DNA of 64,000 nucleotides, taken from the NCBI GenBank assembly GCA_002270565.1, contig NQMI01000008.1:376807-440806 (forward strand), written 5' to 3'. Shown here one piece after another: positions 1-11,147 of the stretch. Numbering within the stretch: position 1 is the stretch's first letter; the number at the start of each line of letters is the position of its first letter. A program made the translations under genes and the position numbers. The notes under the pieces were generated by a model. The model saw only the letters and a program-made list of their open reading frames with translations. It did no database searches and was not told the origin of the DNA. Source of the stretch: Stenocarpella maydis. Taxonomy: Eukaryota; Ascomycota; Sordariomycetes; Diaporthales; Diaporthaceae.

Positions 1-70
1 CTGTACCACCAAAGAGATTTAACCCACACCGGGGTTAGCAAATACATATTTGACTCCTCCGTGCCATCAA

Positions 71-1211
71 TCAATCACCCGAGGAGGCACAGTTGGACTC
101 AATGAAATCCCCGATTTTCCTCGAGATGGCTCTGGCGTTCTCACCCCAGCCCATCGCATCACCAACAAAAGGGCTGGCATGAACTGCTTCTTCATCGCAG
201 TATAGCTCCAACCGGTTGCCCCTGACTGCCCTCATCTGCTCGGCCCAAGCAATAATGGCAAAACTCAGGATCTCTCGCTCCCCAAAGGTCGCAAAAATAT
301 GAACCGAGGTCGAGAATGGGTTTCCGCGCAGCGTGACATATGGGGAGGTAGACTGGTCGAGGCCCTCCGCTGGCTGGTATGTCTTCGCCCCCCACTTGTG
401 AAATGAGTCTGCCACGTACTCTGTCGAGTGATTCTCTGAGTGGCTGGGTCGTAGTCCTGTTTCAGTGACTCCAGTGGGACCACCCATGGGGAGATGGCAA
501 CAGCACAGAGGGGCCGCTCAATTTGCGGCATGATATCTTCCATGTAGCGTAAAAAAGCCACGACCAGGTTTGAACCGGAGCTGTTGCCAGCGATCACAAC
601 GGGGCTCGCCGGAAACCGGAGTGTCCTGGTAAGGTGGAGGTATGCAGTCAGTGTATCCTGCAACACGGCCGGGAAGGTGTTCATCTCTTTGTAGCCCGAG
701 AGACGATATTGGACACTGAACACGGATTGGACTCGGGAGTATTGAAGCATGTTTGTGGCCACATATCCGCAGGTGTCGCTCCGTCCATTCCCAATGACAA
801 ACGCGCCGCCGTGCATCCATAACACCACAATACCGCACGGTCTGGTCCGCACCGCAGGGAACCACACGCCTCCTATCTGGGCTGGGCCCACAGTCGACGA
901 ACTAAGTGGCCCCTTTGTAGAACTCAGGCGGGAAAGGCTCGATTGTCTGAAAACCTTTCTGCATCCTTTTTAGGTTCTAGGGTAAGCCCCTCGGTCAGAC
1001 CGATCCTAGCCTACGTGTCGACGATATCTCGAGCGATTCGAAGCGTCAAAGACTGCTTGAAACTCCATTTCCGTTGCGGGCGTGTATAAGGCAACGCTGA
1101 CAGTGCCAACCAGAGTGGGAGTCGTACAAGAAGATAGAAGAGCCGATAAAGTTGATAAAGCTGCAGGAGAGGTGCGTGGGACCACAAGGGCGGATCAGTC
1201 GTATTCGACAT
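71..1211 (-). pseudogene. alpha/beta hydrolase (steryl-acetyl-hydrolase-like), frame-broken
   Basis: Hydrolase of the HGG (hormone-sensitive lipase-like) alpha/beta superfamily, expected to cleave acetyl or other carboxyl esters. A first exon starting at 1211 codes for a hydrophobic N-terminal stretch (a likely membrane anchor). Downstream come the oxyanion-hole HGGAF, the nucleophile elbow GNSSGS, a SPWV block and, near the end, HASPFVGD with the catalytic-His region. The reading frame breaks twice. Near 910-913 a run of four G (sense strand) has one base too many: removing one joins the upstream PPEFYKG frame to the one leading to GGVWFP. Near 425-440 the SPWV frame must shift to continue into STEYVADSFHKWG. 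No intron signals fit these positions. The splice between exon 1 and the core was not resolved. It is the first of several broken genes in a decayed cluster. Either a pseudogene or, less likely, sequencing indels; the family call is firm. Confidence 0.75.
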
Positions 1212-1944
1212 GATACCTAATATGGTCTGCGATGGCGATTAATAATTCTCGATTTAGACTGAGTAGAGGTAAGGACCATTTGAAAATTGTGACCGTGGGG
1301 ATCCGGCCCACGCAGGGGGGAAGAGTTGGCTTTAAATACCCATTTGCCCACCGACTTAGGAGGCTGCAAGAACATGCTGTGGGGCTCTAGAGCTTAAGCA
1401 CCTTGCCTTGGACCACGGGAGGTGCACACACGCCGCGCTGCTCATTGAAATTTATCTCCGCGCGAAATTTCTTAGTCATATAGTCAAGAGGGAGTTCAGA
1501 ATCATTCATTCGCGCTGATGGGGACTGCGGTGTGCGTCGTCCGTCCACCTGGAGTTCAGAGGCTCAAATATTGCGTACCTAATTCCTGACCGGTCCGGAC
1601 TCAACCTCTCTATCTCATCTGCCCTCGAACTACGGTCATGTAGGTTTTGGTTTTCACAATTCTCGACCTTTGACCAATTGAATTATATTGCACGTATCGG
1701 ACGAAAGACAATGAAAATGATGGTGAAAGAAAATGCCCCCCACGTAGTACAACGGTAGGGTTGTTTTGTAGGAGCTCCCAAGGCCATATCCCGTCTTGTT
1801 TTTCTTTTTTTCCCTGTAAATGACCCCACCACGAAACGGTGGCTTGGGCATACATGTAGATCACAATCCCGCCAGTTCAATCTTACGTGGGAAACCTCAA
1901 GTAACCCAAGCCTGGTTACCCAAGAGCCGCGCTGTGGGATCCTC
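1212..1944. other. intergenic spacer
   Basis: Between the hydrolase start and the end of the SDR. Short ORFs here have no recognisable domain. The short direct repeat ctggagttcaga occurs near 1490 and 1550. Nothing else is supported. Confidence 0.5.
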
Positions 1945-3218
1945 CTAGGGAATATAGTCGGCAGGAAGAGGGGGAGGGGGAGGAAGCCTCATCCCTGCAT
2001 CAATAGGCAAATCCGTACCATTGATGAAGCTGGCAAAGGGGCTGGAAAGGAAGATGATGGCGTCTGCCACTTCATCGGGAAAAGCCGCCCGCTTCAGTGG
2101 GGTTGCGGTGGAAATAAGCTGTCCAACTAGCGGATTGGCCTTGATTTAGTCTCGCACCACTGCAGTATTGTGAGTTAGCCCTCATAGTACTGCGAAAAAA
2201 AGGTATTCGCCAAAGAAAGCATGAAATGGAACGCCATGATGCTAGAGCCTGTGTCGACCTCCGATTCATGCAAGGTCTCGGGGAGGCGTGAAAGCAAGGT
2301 GTAGGTGCCGTCGGCACCGTCTTTGAACAAAATTGAATATACGACAGGAATTGCTTCCTGGTTGTGTCGACCCAGGCAGGGCAAACAGAGTTGACTCTAA
2401 TATCACTTTGCAAAGCCAGGGAGTCGACGGCTGTACAGTTTATTCGTCAGTTGCTGACCAAGTGTCATGCCGAGTAGACAAAACCTACCGGCCGCTTTCA
2501 TGATGCCGAGAATAGCGTGCTTTCCCGTCACATACGATATCATGCCAGGTACACCAAGGTAAGACTGTGTAGAGCCGAGAAGGACGATGGATCCTCTTCC
2601 GAGGCTGCGTGTGCCATGGCGGCGGCTGGTGAATGAGAGGGGTTCCTGGCGGGCCATAGCACCCGTGACAGCCTTGACGAAATACACAGCGCCCTTGAAG
2701 TTGACATCAACTATCTTCGAGAACAGGCCAACATCGAGCTGGGGAGTGAAAGACTTGAATTGTTCCAGATCGATATACAGTCGCCCAAGTGTCAATAAAC
2801 AAAAAAAAAGTGTTCTCGCGAGCGTGATACGCACCCCAGCGCTGTTGACGGCATAGTCAATACGGCCGAATTCCTTGATTGCTGTCGAGACCAGACCCTG
2901 AACATTCGCCTCATCACCTATATCCAGTTTGATGGCAAGGGCGTAGTAGTTGGGATGCTTGGCGATGCTCTTGCTATCATCCGCGACTTTCTGGGCGCCT
3001 TCGTAATTGATGTCGGCGAAGACAACGGCTTATGCCCCAGCTTCAGCATAAGCGAGCGCGGTCTCTTGACCTATCCCAGATGCCGCCTGGGTTGAAGATG
3101 TTAGCAAGATGGGACTCAAGGGACATGGCTTTAACCTGAAAACGATAAGGCAAAGTCGATTTAAGCTTACTCCAGTCACCAAGGCGACGCCTCCATCTAA
3201 CGTTAACCGGGAAGCCAT
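1945..3218 (-). pseudogene. short-chain dehydrogenase/reductase, two stops and a lost splice donor
   Basis: Classical NAD(P)-dependent SDR of the type common in fungal polyketide clusters. Exons that fit the family: 3218-3171 (LDGGVALVTG), 3086-2835 (AASGIGQETALAYAEAGA, then FADIN and the NSAG region), 2738-2489 (dinucleotide fold, GSTQSY, and the Y/K catalytic pair in SYVTGKHA), from 2430 (DIRVNSVCPAWVDT), and 2159-1945 (NPLVGQLIS to the C-terminus PADYIP). The glycine motif GAASGIG is rebuilt across intron 1. Two in-frame TAA codons interrupt the exons, at 3030-3032 and 2146-2148; the first sits where homologues have a sense codon before AVVFADI. The donor expected after VDTT reads GGAAGC instead of GTAAGC (2353-2358), while its acceptor, with a CTAAC branch site, is intact. 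Together these make a non-functional gene. The start was chosen at the Met just before RLTLDGG. Confidence 0.8.
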
Positions 3219-4009
3219 TTGGACGGAATGAGCGCACGCCAAGCAGTGCTTGTGGTTCTTCAATGAGCGAGAAACTTGTCTGCACAGAGAAACAGCGCCA
3301 CGGATTGACCTCAGTGTTCAGGTTATTGAATCTTCTTCCCTCCTCTTGCAGTCCGAGACGCGGGGCATGGGGTGTCCAGCCCTGCTGCAGCTGCTCCACC
3401 ACAGACTGAGCACTGCAGAAACCCCAACCAATGGAAATTGCATCACGGCGCATCGGTGGGAGACGCAAACAGTCCAGAGATGTACACAGTCCAGCGTGCC
3501 ACCAACCGGGGCAATTATGCCGCATGTTGTTGGTGACTGCGCCGCAGAGGGGGTTTGTGGCCGGGTTGTGACCAGCTTGTGATATTGATCTTGGCAGTAG
3601 GGCGTCCAAATCTCCCTTTTCGGGCCCGAAGAGCACCGAGACTTGCCGCGGCCCAGTTTGCCCTGGATAAAACTGCCCTGGTTGGTTTATATCCTTGACT
3701 GCGATGTTGCGGTGCTCTTCTCCGTTGGTGCCTAGCTGGTGTGTTGGTACTGTACCAGGGTCAGATGATATATCAGATCCGCAGTTGGCAACTAGAACCA
3801 ACAGTCTACCAAAATCACCTGGAGCCAACATACCGGCCCTGGCTCATTCGGCTTCATCAGGTTAGCAAAGATCAGAACAAGCTGCAGTCAATGCTGCGGC
3901 CGGCACGCTATGCGGAGACAGCGAGTCAGCTCAAAATCTCTTGCCATCCGAGCATTGTTGCAGTCAACGTCCGCCTACCCAGCTTTTCAGGACCGCCCAC
4001 CCAGCTCGA
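3219..4009. other. spacer with no supported gene
   Basis: A 262-codon ORF on the minus strand (3831-3043) spans this stretch, but it overlaps exons 1 and 2 of the SDR in another frame, lacks domains and has an unnatural composition. I see no other gene. It may hold the untraceable remainder of the MFS transporter. Confidence 0.4.
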
Positions 4010-4281
4010 CCCTGTTCTCCCCAGGTACTTCAAGGTTGGAAAGAAAAAGAACCATACAAATACTACAAATAAGCAAGTTTTGGCGACAAACAACACGAGG
4101 AAGCTTGTCTGGGATCCACATACGCCGCGGTGGTAAAATGCAGCCTCGAGCCTTCAAGGTACGGTTGTTTGTTCTCGTATTCAGAGCTCGTGGCACCGAC
4201 GCCCTTCCTTAAGACCGATATTGGGTCAGATGTGCCCAGGTGGTCGCTCATATCCAGCCTTGAGTCTGAACTCACGGCCAT
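4010..4281 (-). pseudogene. MFS transporter, N-terminal relic only
   Basis: A 5' fragment of a major facilitator superfamily drug/metabolite transporter. The start at 4281 gives a hydrophilic N-terminus (MAVSSDSRLDMSD...). It runs to YLEGSRLHF and, across an intron of about 60 nt (donor gtatgt, acceptor tttgtag), into the first membrane helix ICMVLFLSNLEVP, a recognisable TM1 signature of fungal DHA14-type exporters. Immediately afterwards the similarity ends and a stop follows. The remaining 11-13 helices are not found nearby. It lies between the SDR and PKS relics, as expected for the exporter of a polyketide cluster. The N-terminus/TM1 call is based on pattern memory only. Confidence 0.5.
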
Positions 4282-4842
4282 GGCCAGAAATCTGCAGGAA
4301 TTGGAGACAAGACAATGATAGAATGATGTGAAGACTGGATTTAGAGAAAAAGAGTATCTGGAGAAGTGTGCACATTCAAGCGTCAAGCGTCAACCCAGGG
4401 TACAATGTTTGTAGGATCTTGGTGTTTTGGTGCCTTGGGGCTCCTGTACCCTAAGTAGTGTCTTCGACCTGGAGCTCCATGGTCGAGAGGACATGGCCGA
4501 GCCAAGAAGGGCCAGAGGGGCAACGAGCCCAGTGTCAGTATGTAAGTTGCACCAGTAGTTTTGATAGTATAGTTAAGCTCTTGGCATCCCCGTTGGTCCT
4601 AAATTTACAGGATTTTAAATATATAAGAGGATACCAGTCAGTACAAAACCTCCCCCAGCCTACATCTCTAACCGTATACTAGGCGTCACATACATCCTGT
4701 AGATTTATATAAAGCTTGAGGCTAACGATTTTAGATGCTCGATCGCCCCCTTTTCCGAGGTCTGGCATAAGAAGCTGAGGAGTAGGGCGGCGGCACTGTA
4801 GCTTCGGAGAACACGGATGGCCGAGTTGCTCCTGGCGTCCAC

Positions 4843-5118
4843 AGCTGCACAGCCGCGGAAGCAACCAATATTGTCCCGGATGCTTTGGTGCAGAGGTTGT
4901 CCAAGGCGACAGTAATCCCCCCTGAGGAAGTTGACCTCACACGACCGCTTCACACATGTGGAGTCTATTCTCTGCTGGCCGTGGAGCTCAGAAATTGGTT
5001 TAGCAAATTGTTCAAGGCGGATGTGGCTATTTTCGATATTACTGGCCAGGCAAGTTTGGAAAAGGTGGCCGAGGGAGCAGCGAAGTCCAGTTCCCTATTG
5101 AAAAATGTTGAAGGCTGA
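4843..5118 (+). pseudogene. polyketide synthase remnant: terminal acyl-carrier domain
   Basis: Only the C-terminal acyl-carrier protein (ACP) domain of a highly reducing type I polyketide synthase remains. The readable part contains AEATNIVPDALVQRLSKA, then VDLTRPLHTCGVYSLLAVE and LRNWF, FKADVAIFDITG and a normal C-terminus ending at 5118. The phosphopantetheine-attachment Ser is kept (codon 4969-4971), but the invariant Asp of the G-V-D-S-L motif is Tyr. Upstream, only a short out-of-frame relic precedes it. No ketosynthase, acyltransferase, dehydratase or reductase domain occurs in the window, so some 2,000 or more codons are missing. It marks the core enzyme of the decayed cluster. The family identification is strong; exact left limit is uncertain. 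Confidence 0.8.
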
Positions 5119-5275
5119 ACAGGGTAGGGTATTCTCGAAACGAAGAGGTGCAATTCTTGGATTATTTGTACTGTCTCCGCGGTACACAGTTTGGTGATGT
5201 GCAAGCGATTTGGTTCTGGTGTCGCACAAGGGCAAACAACATTGAGGGCGGCGGATCCACCCCAGCTCGCCCGGT

Positions 5276-5671
5276 TCACATTTTGGCGAGGCGATATAGC
5301 AACTTCGTTGGAAATCTCATACCTAGGTACCGGAGGCCTTGCCATTTGCTGGACACCCACGAGAATTTTAGCTTCGCACTGACCGCGTCTACGACCTCAT
5401 TTCCGACTTCAATGAAGTCAATGGTTGTGCGGACCAGAATCGCGAGCGTGTGATCAGACAATAGAAATCTTGCGGGGGATGTGCTGCCATCGTGGGGAAC
5501 CCCACTGGTGAGAAGAATTTCTTTCCAAGTATAGGTCCATGCGTCCTCAATTCCATAACCAAGGTGCTGAGAATGATGCATCGCGAACTGCACTCACTTG
5601 ACCGGAGGAAGCTTGATTTCAAAACGGGACACATCGGAGAAGGACGGCTGCACAGAGATCATCTCGGCCAT
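5276..5671 (-). pseudogene. unrecognised short gene or relic
   Basis: A start at 5671 opens a plausible N-terminus (MAEMISVQPSFSDVSRFEI, KLPPVK) which stops at a TGA within gtgagtg, a possible donor. A second frame directly downstream stays open to 5276 (AWTYTWKEILLTSG, later FIEVGNEVVDAV). The two frames would join by a one-base shift or a very short intron. I do not recognise a family. Its position among cluster relics suggests another broken pathway gene, but this is inference. Confidence 0.3.
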
Positions 5672-6792
5672 TTTTGTTCGTAGGCAGATAGCAATGTCGA
5701 AGTGAGTAAAATGTCGAAGGGAGTAAATCCAGGCGCAAGTTGTGACTTCAGGAGCGAATGTTATGTCAATGGGTTAAAATTGACCATAGAATAGAGTGAA
5801 GATAGATAGATGATGATGCAATGGAGCATATTGATATCTGAGTTTTTGATTGGGACTCTACTGTATTTATATCATTCGACTCTTCACCAATTCATTTGTT
5901 CCTAGTGTGATGCCCGATTCTAATTGTGACAGGTTAAAAGCCTAGGTACCCAGGCTCAGATTCAACATGGAAACTGCAGCCTTGTCCCTTTAGAAGCAAG
6001 GCAACCGCAGTTATCCCCAGGAGGACTGTTAAAAGATCTAAGGCACTCTCCGAAACAGTAGTGTCTGGTGGATGACAACCGTTTCTAAAGAAAATAACCT
6101 AGCACTATGCATTCTCATTCACACCCGTGGAGTAAATCATTATATGCTCTCACAGCCCAATTTGGGCAGGCCCAACAGCCGCACACTGCGCCTTACCAGC
6201 AGACCGCGTATCAGCAGCGCCAGCACTTCGCCAGTGTGGCCGCCTGGAATAACATGATAGCAAGGGGCCAGCAGGTCCCACTCCCGGGCATGCCCGGCAT
6301 ACCGGCGCAGGCTCAGGGAGGGCTCCAGTCGCAGGGCGAACCACAAATGCAGGGAGGCGCGCCGTTCCTCCAGGAACCGGTGCCTGGTCTAGTCAAGGAT
6401 CTTGATACTTGGAGGCCGGGTTAGTAGGGCAATGACAGGAACAACAATGTGTATGATCGAGGAGCAGAAATTAAATTTCGAGGAGCAGACGCTGTTTATG
6501 AGGTCTCTTACAGCCAGTTCTGGCATTCAGGACAGAGAAGAATAAGATGGATGGAAAGTTGACAAAACACGCGAGAAATGGATCGGATAGCTTTATTCCT
6601 TCTTATTTCGTCCTTCAATTTTTGCAAGCTAAATGTTACTTCAACGTGGTGATTTATGGTACCATCATATTCTGAATCTCGGTAGTTCTTCTTACGCCGT
6701 AATTCCCACTCGCAGTCAAAGTGCTCACTTTATTGCATTGTGAAAGACCATACCCAGAGTCTGCACAATGCATAGGTAGCCACCACCCAGCC
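5672..6792. other. spacer with a small Q/P-rich ORF
   Basis: Mostly non-coding. An ORF on the plus strand (first usable Met near 6107, end 6424) gives a Gln/Pro/Ala-rich stretch with AAWNNMIARGQQVPLPG and ends VKDLDTWRPG. It could be the last exon of a low-complexity protein, but no upstream exon or domain was found. The rest shows no gene. Confidence 0.3.
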
Positions 6793-8486
6793 CTAGGCGA
6801 TGGGCGCGTAGAAGCTGAAAACGCCTCTGGGGTCATACTTGTTCTTCAGCGCCCTCAACCGGTCCCCCCTCCACCCCTCAGCCCCAAACCACGCCGGGAC
6901 GCCCTCGTCCCCGTATGCATAGTTCACGTACGCATGCAGCTCCTCCCTGCCGGTGCCCTCCCTGAGCATCTCCCTCAGCCGGTTGCCCAGGTCCCTGACC
7001 CTCGCGTCCTCGGCCGCGCCGCTCGAGTTGTAGATGATGAGCGGCGCGGCGAGCAGCAGGTCCCCGCGGAACGCGAACGCGGTGGAGCCCGGGTCCCGCC
7101 CGCGCACGCCGGCGGTGGCGTAGTCCTCGAACATGAAGATGGAGTTGCCCCACGGGTTGCCGGCGCCCGAGACGGCGGCGGCGTAGGCGTCGTACGCGCG
7201 GCGCATCGAGGTCGTGTTGTAGGAGGGCAGGTAGATGGGGAAGCGCGGGTTGTCGAGGCCGAAGTCCTGGCAGGGCGGGGACGCGAGAGAAATGCCCGTC
7301 CAGGCGGCCAGGTCGCGGTAGTCGCCAGACTGGGGCGTGGACTTGAGGGGCCCCAGGTCGTGGAAGGGCTTGGTGTACGCGGGTTCGACGGCCTCGACCC
7401 CCTCTTGGAGGATGTACATTATGATCACAGGCTACGAGTAGGTATGTCAGCGGGAGCCCTCGAACATACAGGACCTGTGTGTGAGGCTCACACTGTCAGG
7501 GTCAAGCGTTGCGTCATTTTGCCAGTACGAGTAGTTTTGCACGTCGTCAGTCTGGGTGCCGTTCTTGACGAGAGCCTCGCTGGCTGCCTCGTAGACGGCT
7601 TCGACCTTGTCGCCGCTGAAGACTATGGTCTCGATCGCCCAGTTAGGGGATACAATATCATATATTTGTGCCGTGGCGGAGGTGACGATGCCGAAGTTCT
7701 GGCCGGCGCCGAGCATTGCCCACCACAGATCGGACTCGCCGTCGATCGTCTTCAGGTCGCCGTTGGCGAGGACGACATTCAGCGACTTGAACTGGTCCGA
7801 GACGAGGCCGTGGTGGCCCTGCAGCCAGCCGTGTCCACCACCGAGAGCCGGGCCCAAGTAGCTGACGCATTCGCAGGTCCCAGTGACGGTCTGCTTTCCT
7901 GCTGCCCAGAGACCCTTGGTCAGGTTGTGCGAGTTGATTCCACCGCCTACGGTCACGGAATTTCCATCCTCGGCAATTTCCAGGGAGTTGAGTCGACCCA
8001 GGTAAATTTGAATACCATAATTCATCTTTCCCAGCGAGACGAGCGCACCATGGTGCCCATTGTATGCAAGAATGGGGATATTATTCTTGTATGCGAAGGC
8101 AACCTGGGACATGTGGCGTTGGCAAGTTGACTCTGCGTAAGACATTGAATATGATGGGAACCTCGGAACACCGGATAACTCACGGTCTGTGAAACGTCCT
8201 CCTCGATCGCAACGACAACAACGACACTGGGGGTCGGAGGTTCGAGGTTAGACCAGCGGGTCGTGAGCGCCGCAAATGGCTCGTCGCCACGAACGTAGAC
8301 CTGAGCATTCTCGCTAAGGTTTTCTGCGAGCGCTTGGATATCAATACCTGCGGTAGTTGCCCCAGGCGCCAAGTCAACAGAGACGGGTCCGCATAACGCG
8401 ACTGGCAGCAAAGAGACTGCGGTGCACGCCGCAAACGCCAACGGTGTCAGAAGATGAAACAACATTCTGCTGATGAGGATCAGCAT
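6793..8486 (-). CDS. secreted FAD-linked oxidase (BBE type), intact
   Basis: Berberine-bridge-enzyme-like FAD oxidoreductase (PCMH/FAD_binding_4 plus C-terminal BBE domain), which oxidises small metabolites with O2. Exons 8486-8184, 8130-7492 and 7431-6793 give 525 residues. The N-terminus is a hydrophobic signal peptide. The FAD domain shows YNGHHGALVSLGKM (His for covalent flavin), WAAGKQTVTGTCECVSYLG, GGGHGWLQG and GAGQNFGIV. The C-terminus has YVNYAYGDEG and LRALKNKYDPRGVFSFY, the usual BBE ending. Intron 1 uses GTGAGT and acceptor AG at 8131; intron 2 is GTGAGC...GTAG. The usual NGGHG is NGHHG here. It is the only cluster gene on this side with no stop or frame break. Confidence 0.88.
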
Positions 8487-9168
8487 GTAGTAGTTAGTAG
8501 AGGAACTGCTTGGTTCTTTGGAATGTTCATTCTACACAAAGTACCTCGAATTCAACAGACCTCAAAATGATGGGATTTAGCTGGGATCAGTAAAAGTACC
8601 GAATACTGAGTGCATGCGAGCTAAGGACCCATGGAGCCAATCCCCAAAGGGACAGGAAACCGCTGCGCCGAGGGTGGAGTGCATATGGTTCGACAGGACG
8701 TGTCTCTGATGCAGGCAAATGTAAGCACTTGTCTGTAAATGACCTCAAGTGCTCGTTCCCTGCCGTGTCGGCTGCCATTCAGTGTTATTTCAAAGCTCCA
8801 CTCCGAATGCTGCTGAATACTGGTCTTCAACGTTGCCACACAGCCGCTCACCCGTGAATCTAGTCAACAGAAACCACTACCGCCAGCTTTGGAAGGACAT
8901 TCAATAAAAGCTGTTCGTTAGGCCAGGAAGTAATCGTCACGATGGCTCTATGGAGTTCAAGTGTCGTCTGTCTCAAGGGTTATATCTTCTGATCATAACC
9001 CCCCTCCCTTTTTGAAAAAAAGAAATAAATAAATAAATAAAGGAGCTGCAGCGGCCCCTCCATACAGCTATATTGCTTGGTGTCTATTATCAATGCCTCT
9101 GTTAATATTACAGCTGCTCCTTCTAGTTGTTACAATATAGTAATTGCCCATAACTCCTTTTTGATCTT
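8487..9168. other. intergenic spacer
   Basis: Spacer between the oxidase start and the regulator end. It has an (aaat)n-like tract near 9020-9040. No supported gene. Confidence 0.5.
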
Positions 9169-10658
9169 TTAAGCTAGGTGTCCAGCCTGTGAGACCTCGT
9201 CAGTGGCATCCTGAAGAAAGCAATACGTGTGGTCCAAGTGCTTGGTCTTTTTCAGAGGATACCCCGGCGACATGTTCATCAAGTATAGCGAGCGAATGAA
9301 CTGCCCCGCTGTCCAATGCTGCTGATTCTCTCGTAAAGATGAGTCTCCGTTCGGATTGAGCCCCCTGTTGTGGAATAGGCTAACAAGCTGGCATAGAATA
9401 CTGACGGCGTGCACAGGACCGTGCAGGTTCACATGGCGAAAGTGGTCGGATCTCGATACGTATTGATCACTCGCTCTGTAGCTAAGGAACGCCTCATCGC
9501 TCGGAGATGAGTCATGGTAACTTGGTAACGCGTTGTGGGAATTCTCCATGTTGAGCAGAATTCCGGGACGGGTACAGTTACCGAGGTAGAAAGGGATGCT
9601 ATAGCATATCGAATCGACAAGCTCCTGGACCTCACGTGTGACATGTGCGTCGCTGATGTTGTTGTGCGCGCTCGGAGATCCATTCCACGGACGAAAGAGT
9701 TCTGTGAGCCGAGATTTTGCTCGTCCGAGGACGAGGCGGTAAATTCGCCACGTGTTCCAGATATTCGCAATCTGGATGCTGGGGTGAATGTCGCAGGCGC
9801 CCTGGTACGTTTCGACTGATGGGTCGAAGTCTTTTCTACCTTGGATTCTCCTCCCGTACCAAAGCGGCGGTATACTCTCTAGCCAGTTCTGAAGCTGGTC
9901 GTCCAGCCTTTGAACTAGCCTGTGCAACTCTAGCGGTCTTGATGGGTGCGCGTTTGGCGTTAGTGACAGGTCGCAGAAATAATTTTGAAGTGCGGCAATA
10001 TCGATACAATAATATCGAGCCGCGAGCTTGGGTTCATGTGCAAAAGAGGTATGACCTGGGTCGTGAGCCACTTCAGCTCATTTGAAGGAAAAGGGCGGCC
10101 ATTTCTGACGGACAGGGATACTCTAGAATGTAAGAGACTGCTGACGAGATACGCATTGTAAGGCGGGCAGAAAGTGACTCGGACGCGTGGCCGTGCCCAA
10201 TCGTCGCCCACACTTTGACTGCCACGGCGCTGACCGCGGCGGAGAGGACCGAGCTGGGGCTCTCGGAGGCGAGGATGGGGCGGACAAACTTCATGCAGCC
10301 GCAGGTCGATTCCACACTGCGGCCAACATCGGTAACGTAAGTAAGGAAGAATTGAACAGCTAGGTCCTGTGGTGGATGTGAGGGGGTGGGGGGGGGGGCA
10401 GAATTGTGTTTGCGGTTGGCGACGTCCTTGTTAGCTGCCAGTGCTGATTGCTGTTGCTGGCTGTCGCTCCTTGGGCGGCCGGGGGCGTTTTCCCCGTGTA
10501 TCAAAAGGTTTCGTCCTTGAATCTCAGCCGGGGCCTCGCATAGCCGGCACATTTGAGTTCAAGTCGGAGACATGCCCGCAGAATGGCTTTGTTTTGTCAC
10601 ACTTGACACGTCGTTGTCTGCATGTGAAGCATCCTCGTGAAGCGCCTCGGTTGACCAT
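9169..10658 (-). pseudogene. Zn2Cys6 transcription factor, frame-broken
   Basis: Fungal binuclear-zinc-cluster regulator, probably the pathway-specific activator of the decayed cluster. The ATG at 10658 starts MVNRGASRGCFTCRQRR and continues VKCDKTKPFC (Cys-x2-Cys-x6-Cys-x6-Cys); the second half, CLRLELKCAGYARPRLRF, follows in another frame. One base is missing in a GGG run at 10575-10577 between the halves. A second break lies at a T run (sense) at 10503-10506, after which a Gln-rich linker and the start of the fungal-specific middle domain run to about 10140. A further discontinuity separates this from the open C-terminal block 10071-9169 (YYCIDIAALQNYFCDL..., WNTWRIYRLVL). The zinc finger cannot form from one continuous frame. 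Homopolymer locations leave room for sequencing error. Confidence 0.75.
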
Positions 10659-11147
10659 GATTCATTCTGCGTCATCCTTTGTTGGAGAGAACCCAAATGA
10701 AGATAGCTTTTTCGATGGGTGCTGGAAGATGTCTACTTATCAAGAGAGTGTGTTATGGAATTAGCTGACAGGTGCGTGAGTTCGTGGCTGTTCCGATGAT
10801 AATGTCTGTTTCGGGCTAGACTTTGCGACAGCGACAGCGACAGCGAAAACGGGTCAGTTACACTCCTTGATTTCACACATCATCTTATTCATGCCAGCTT
10901 ATATGTTTGTAAAAACATTGGCATGGCATGGCATTTATCGACTACCCAGGTAGCTGGCTGGAGTCAACTCCGTACCGACTGCAATTGTCGCATTGGCATT
11001 TCCGCAGACGTCGGAGTAATGATCAGGTATCAGTGTCTGGGTATATAAACCGGTGACAATTCCCCTAAACCAAAGACCGCATCACAGCAAGCAACTCTTC
11101 TTCGTCGTAGCTCATCAATCGGTTGATCAAGCCCTTATTCTTTCATC
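10659..11147. other. divergent promoter region
   Basis: Spacer between the regulator (leftward) and the second hydrolase (rightward). A TATA-like tatataaac lies near 11042-11050, about 100 bp before the hydrolase start. No gene. Confidence 0.45.

Noticed and set aside
3043..3831. 262-codon minus-strand ORF
   Set aside because: Overlaps SDR exons in another frame, no domain, and includes intron sequence of the SDR.
6721..8130. 469-codon ORF on the plus strand
   Set aside because: It is the antisense shadow of the FAD-linked oxidase exons; composition is Arg/Val/Gly-rich without any domain.
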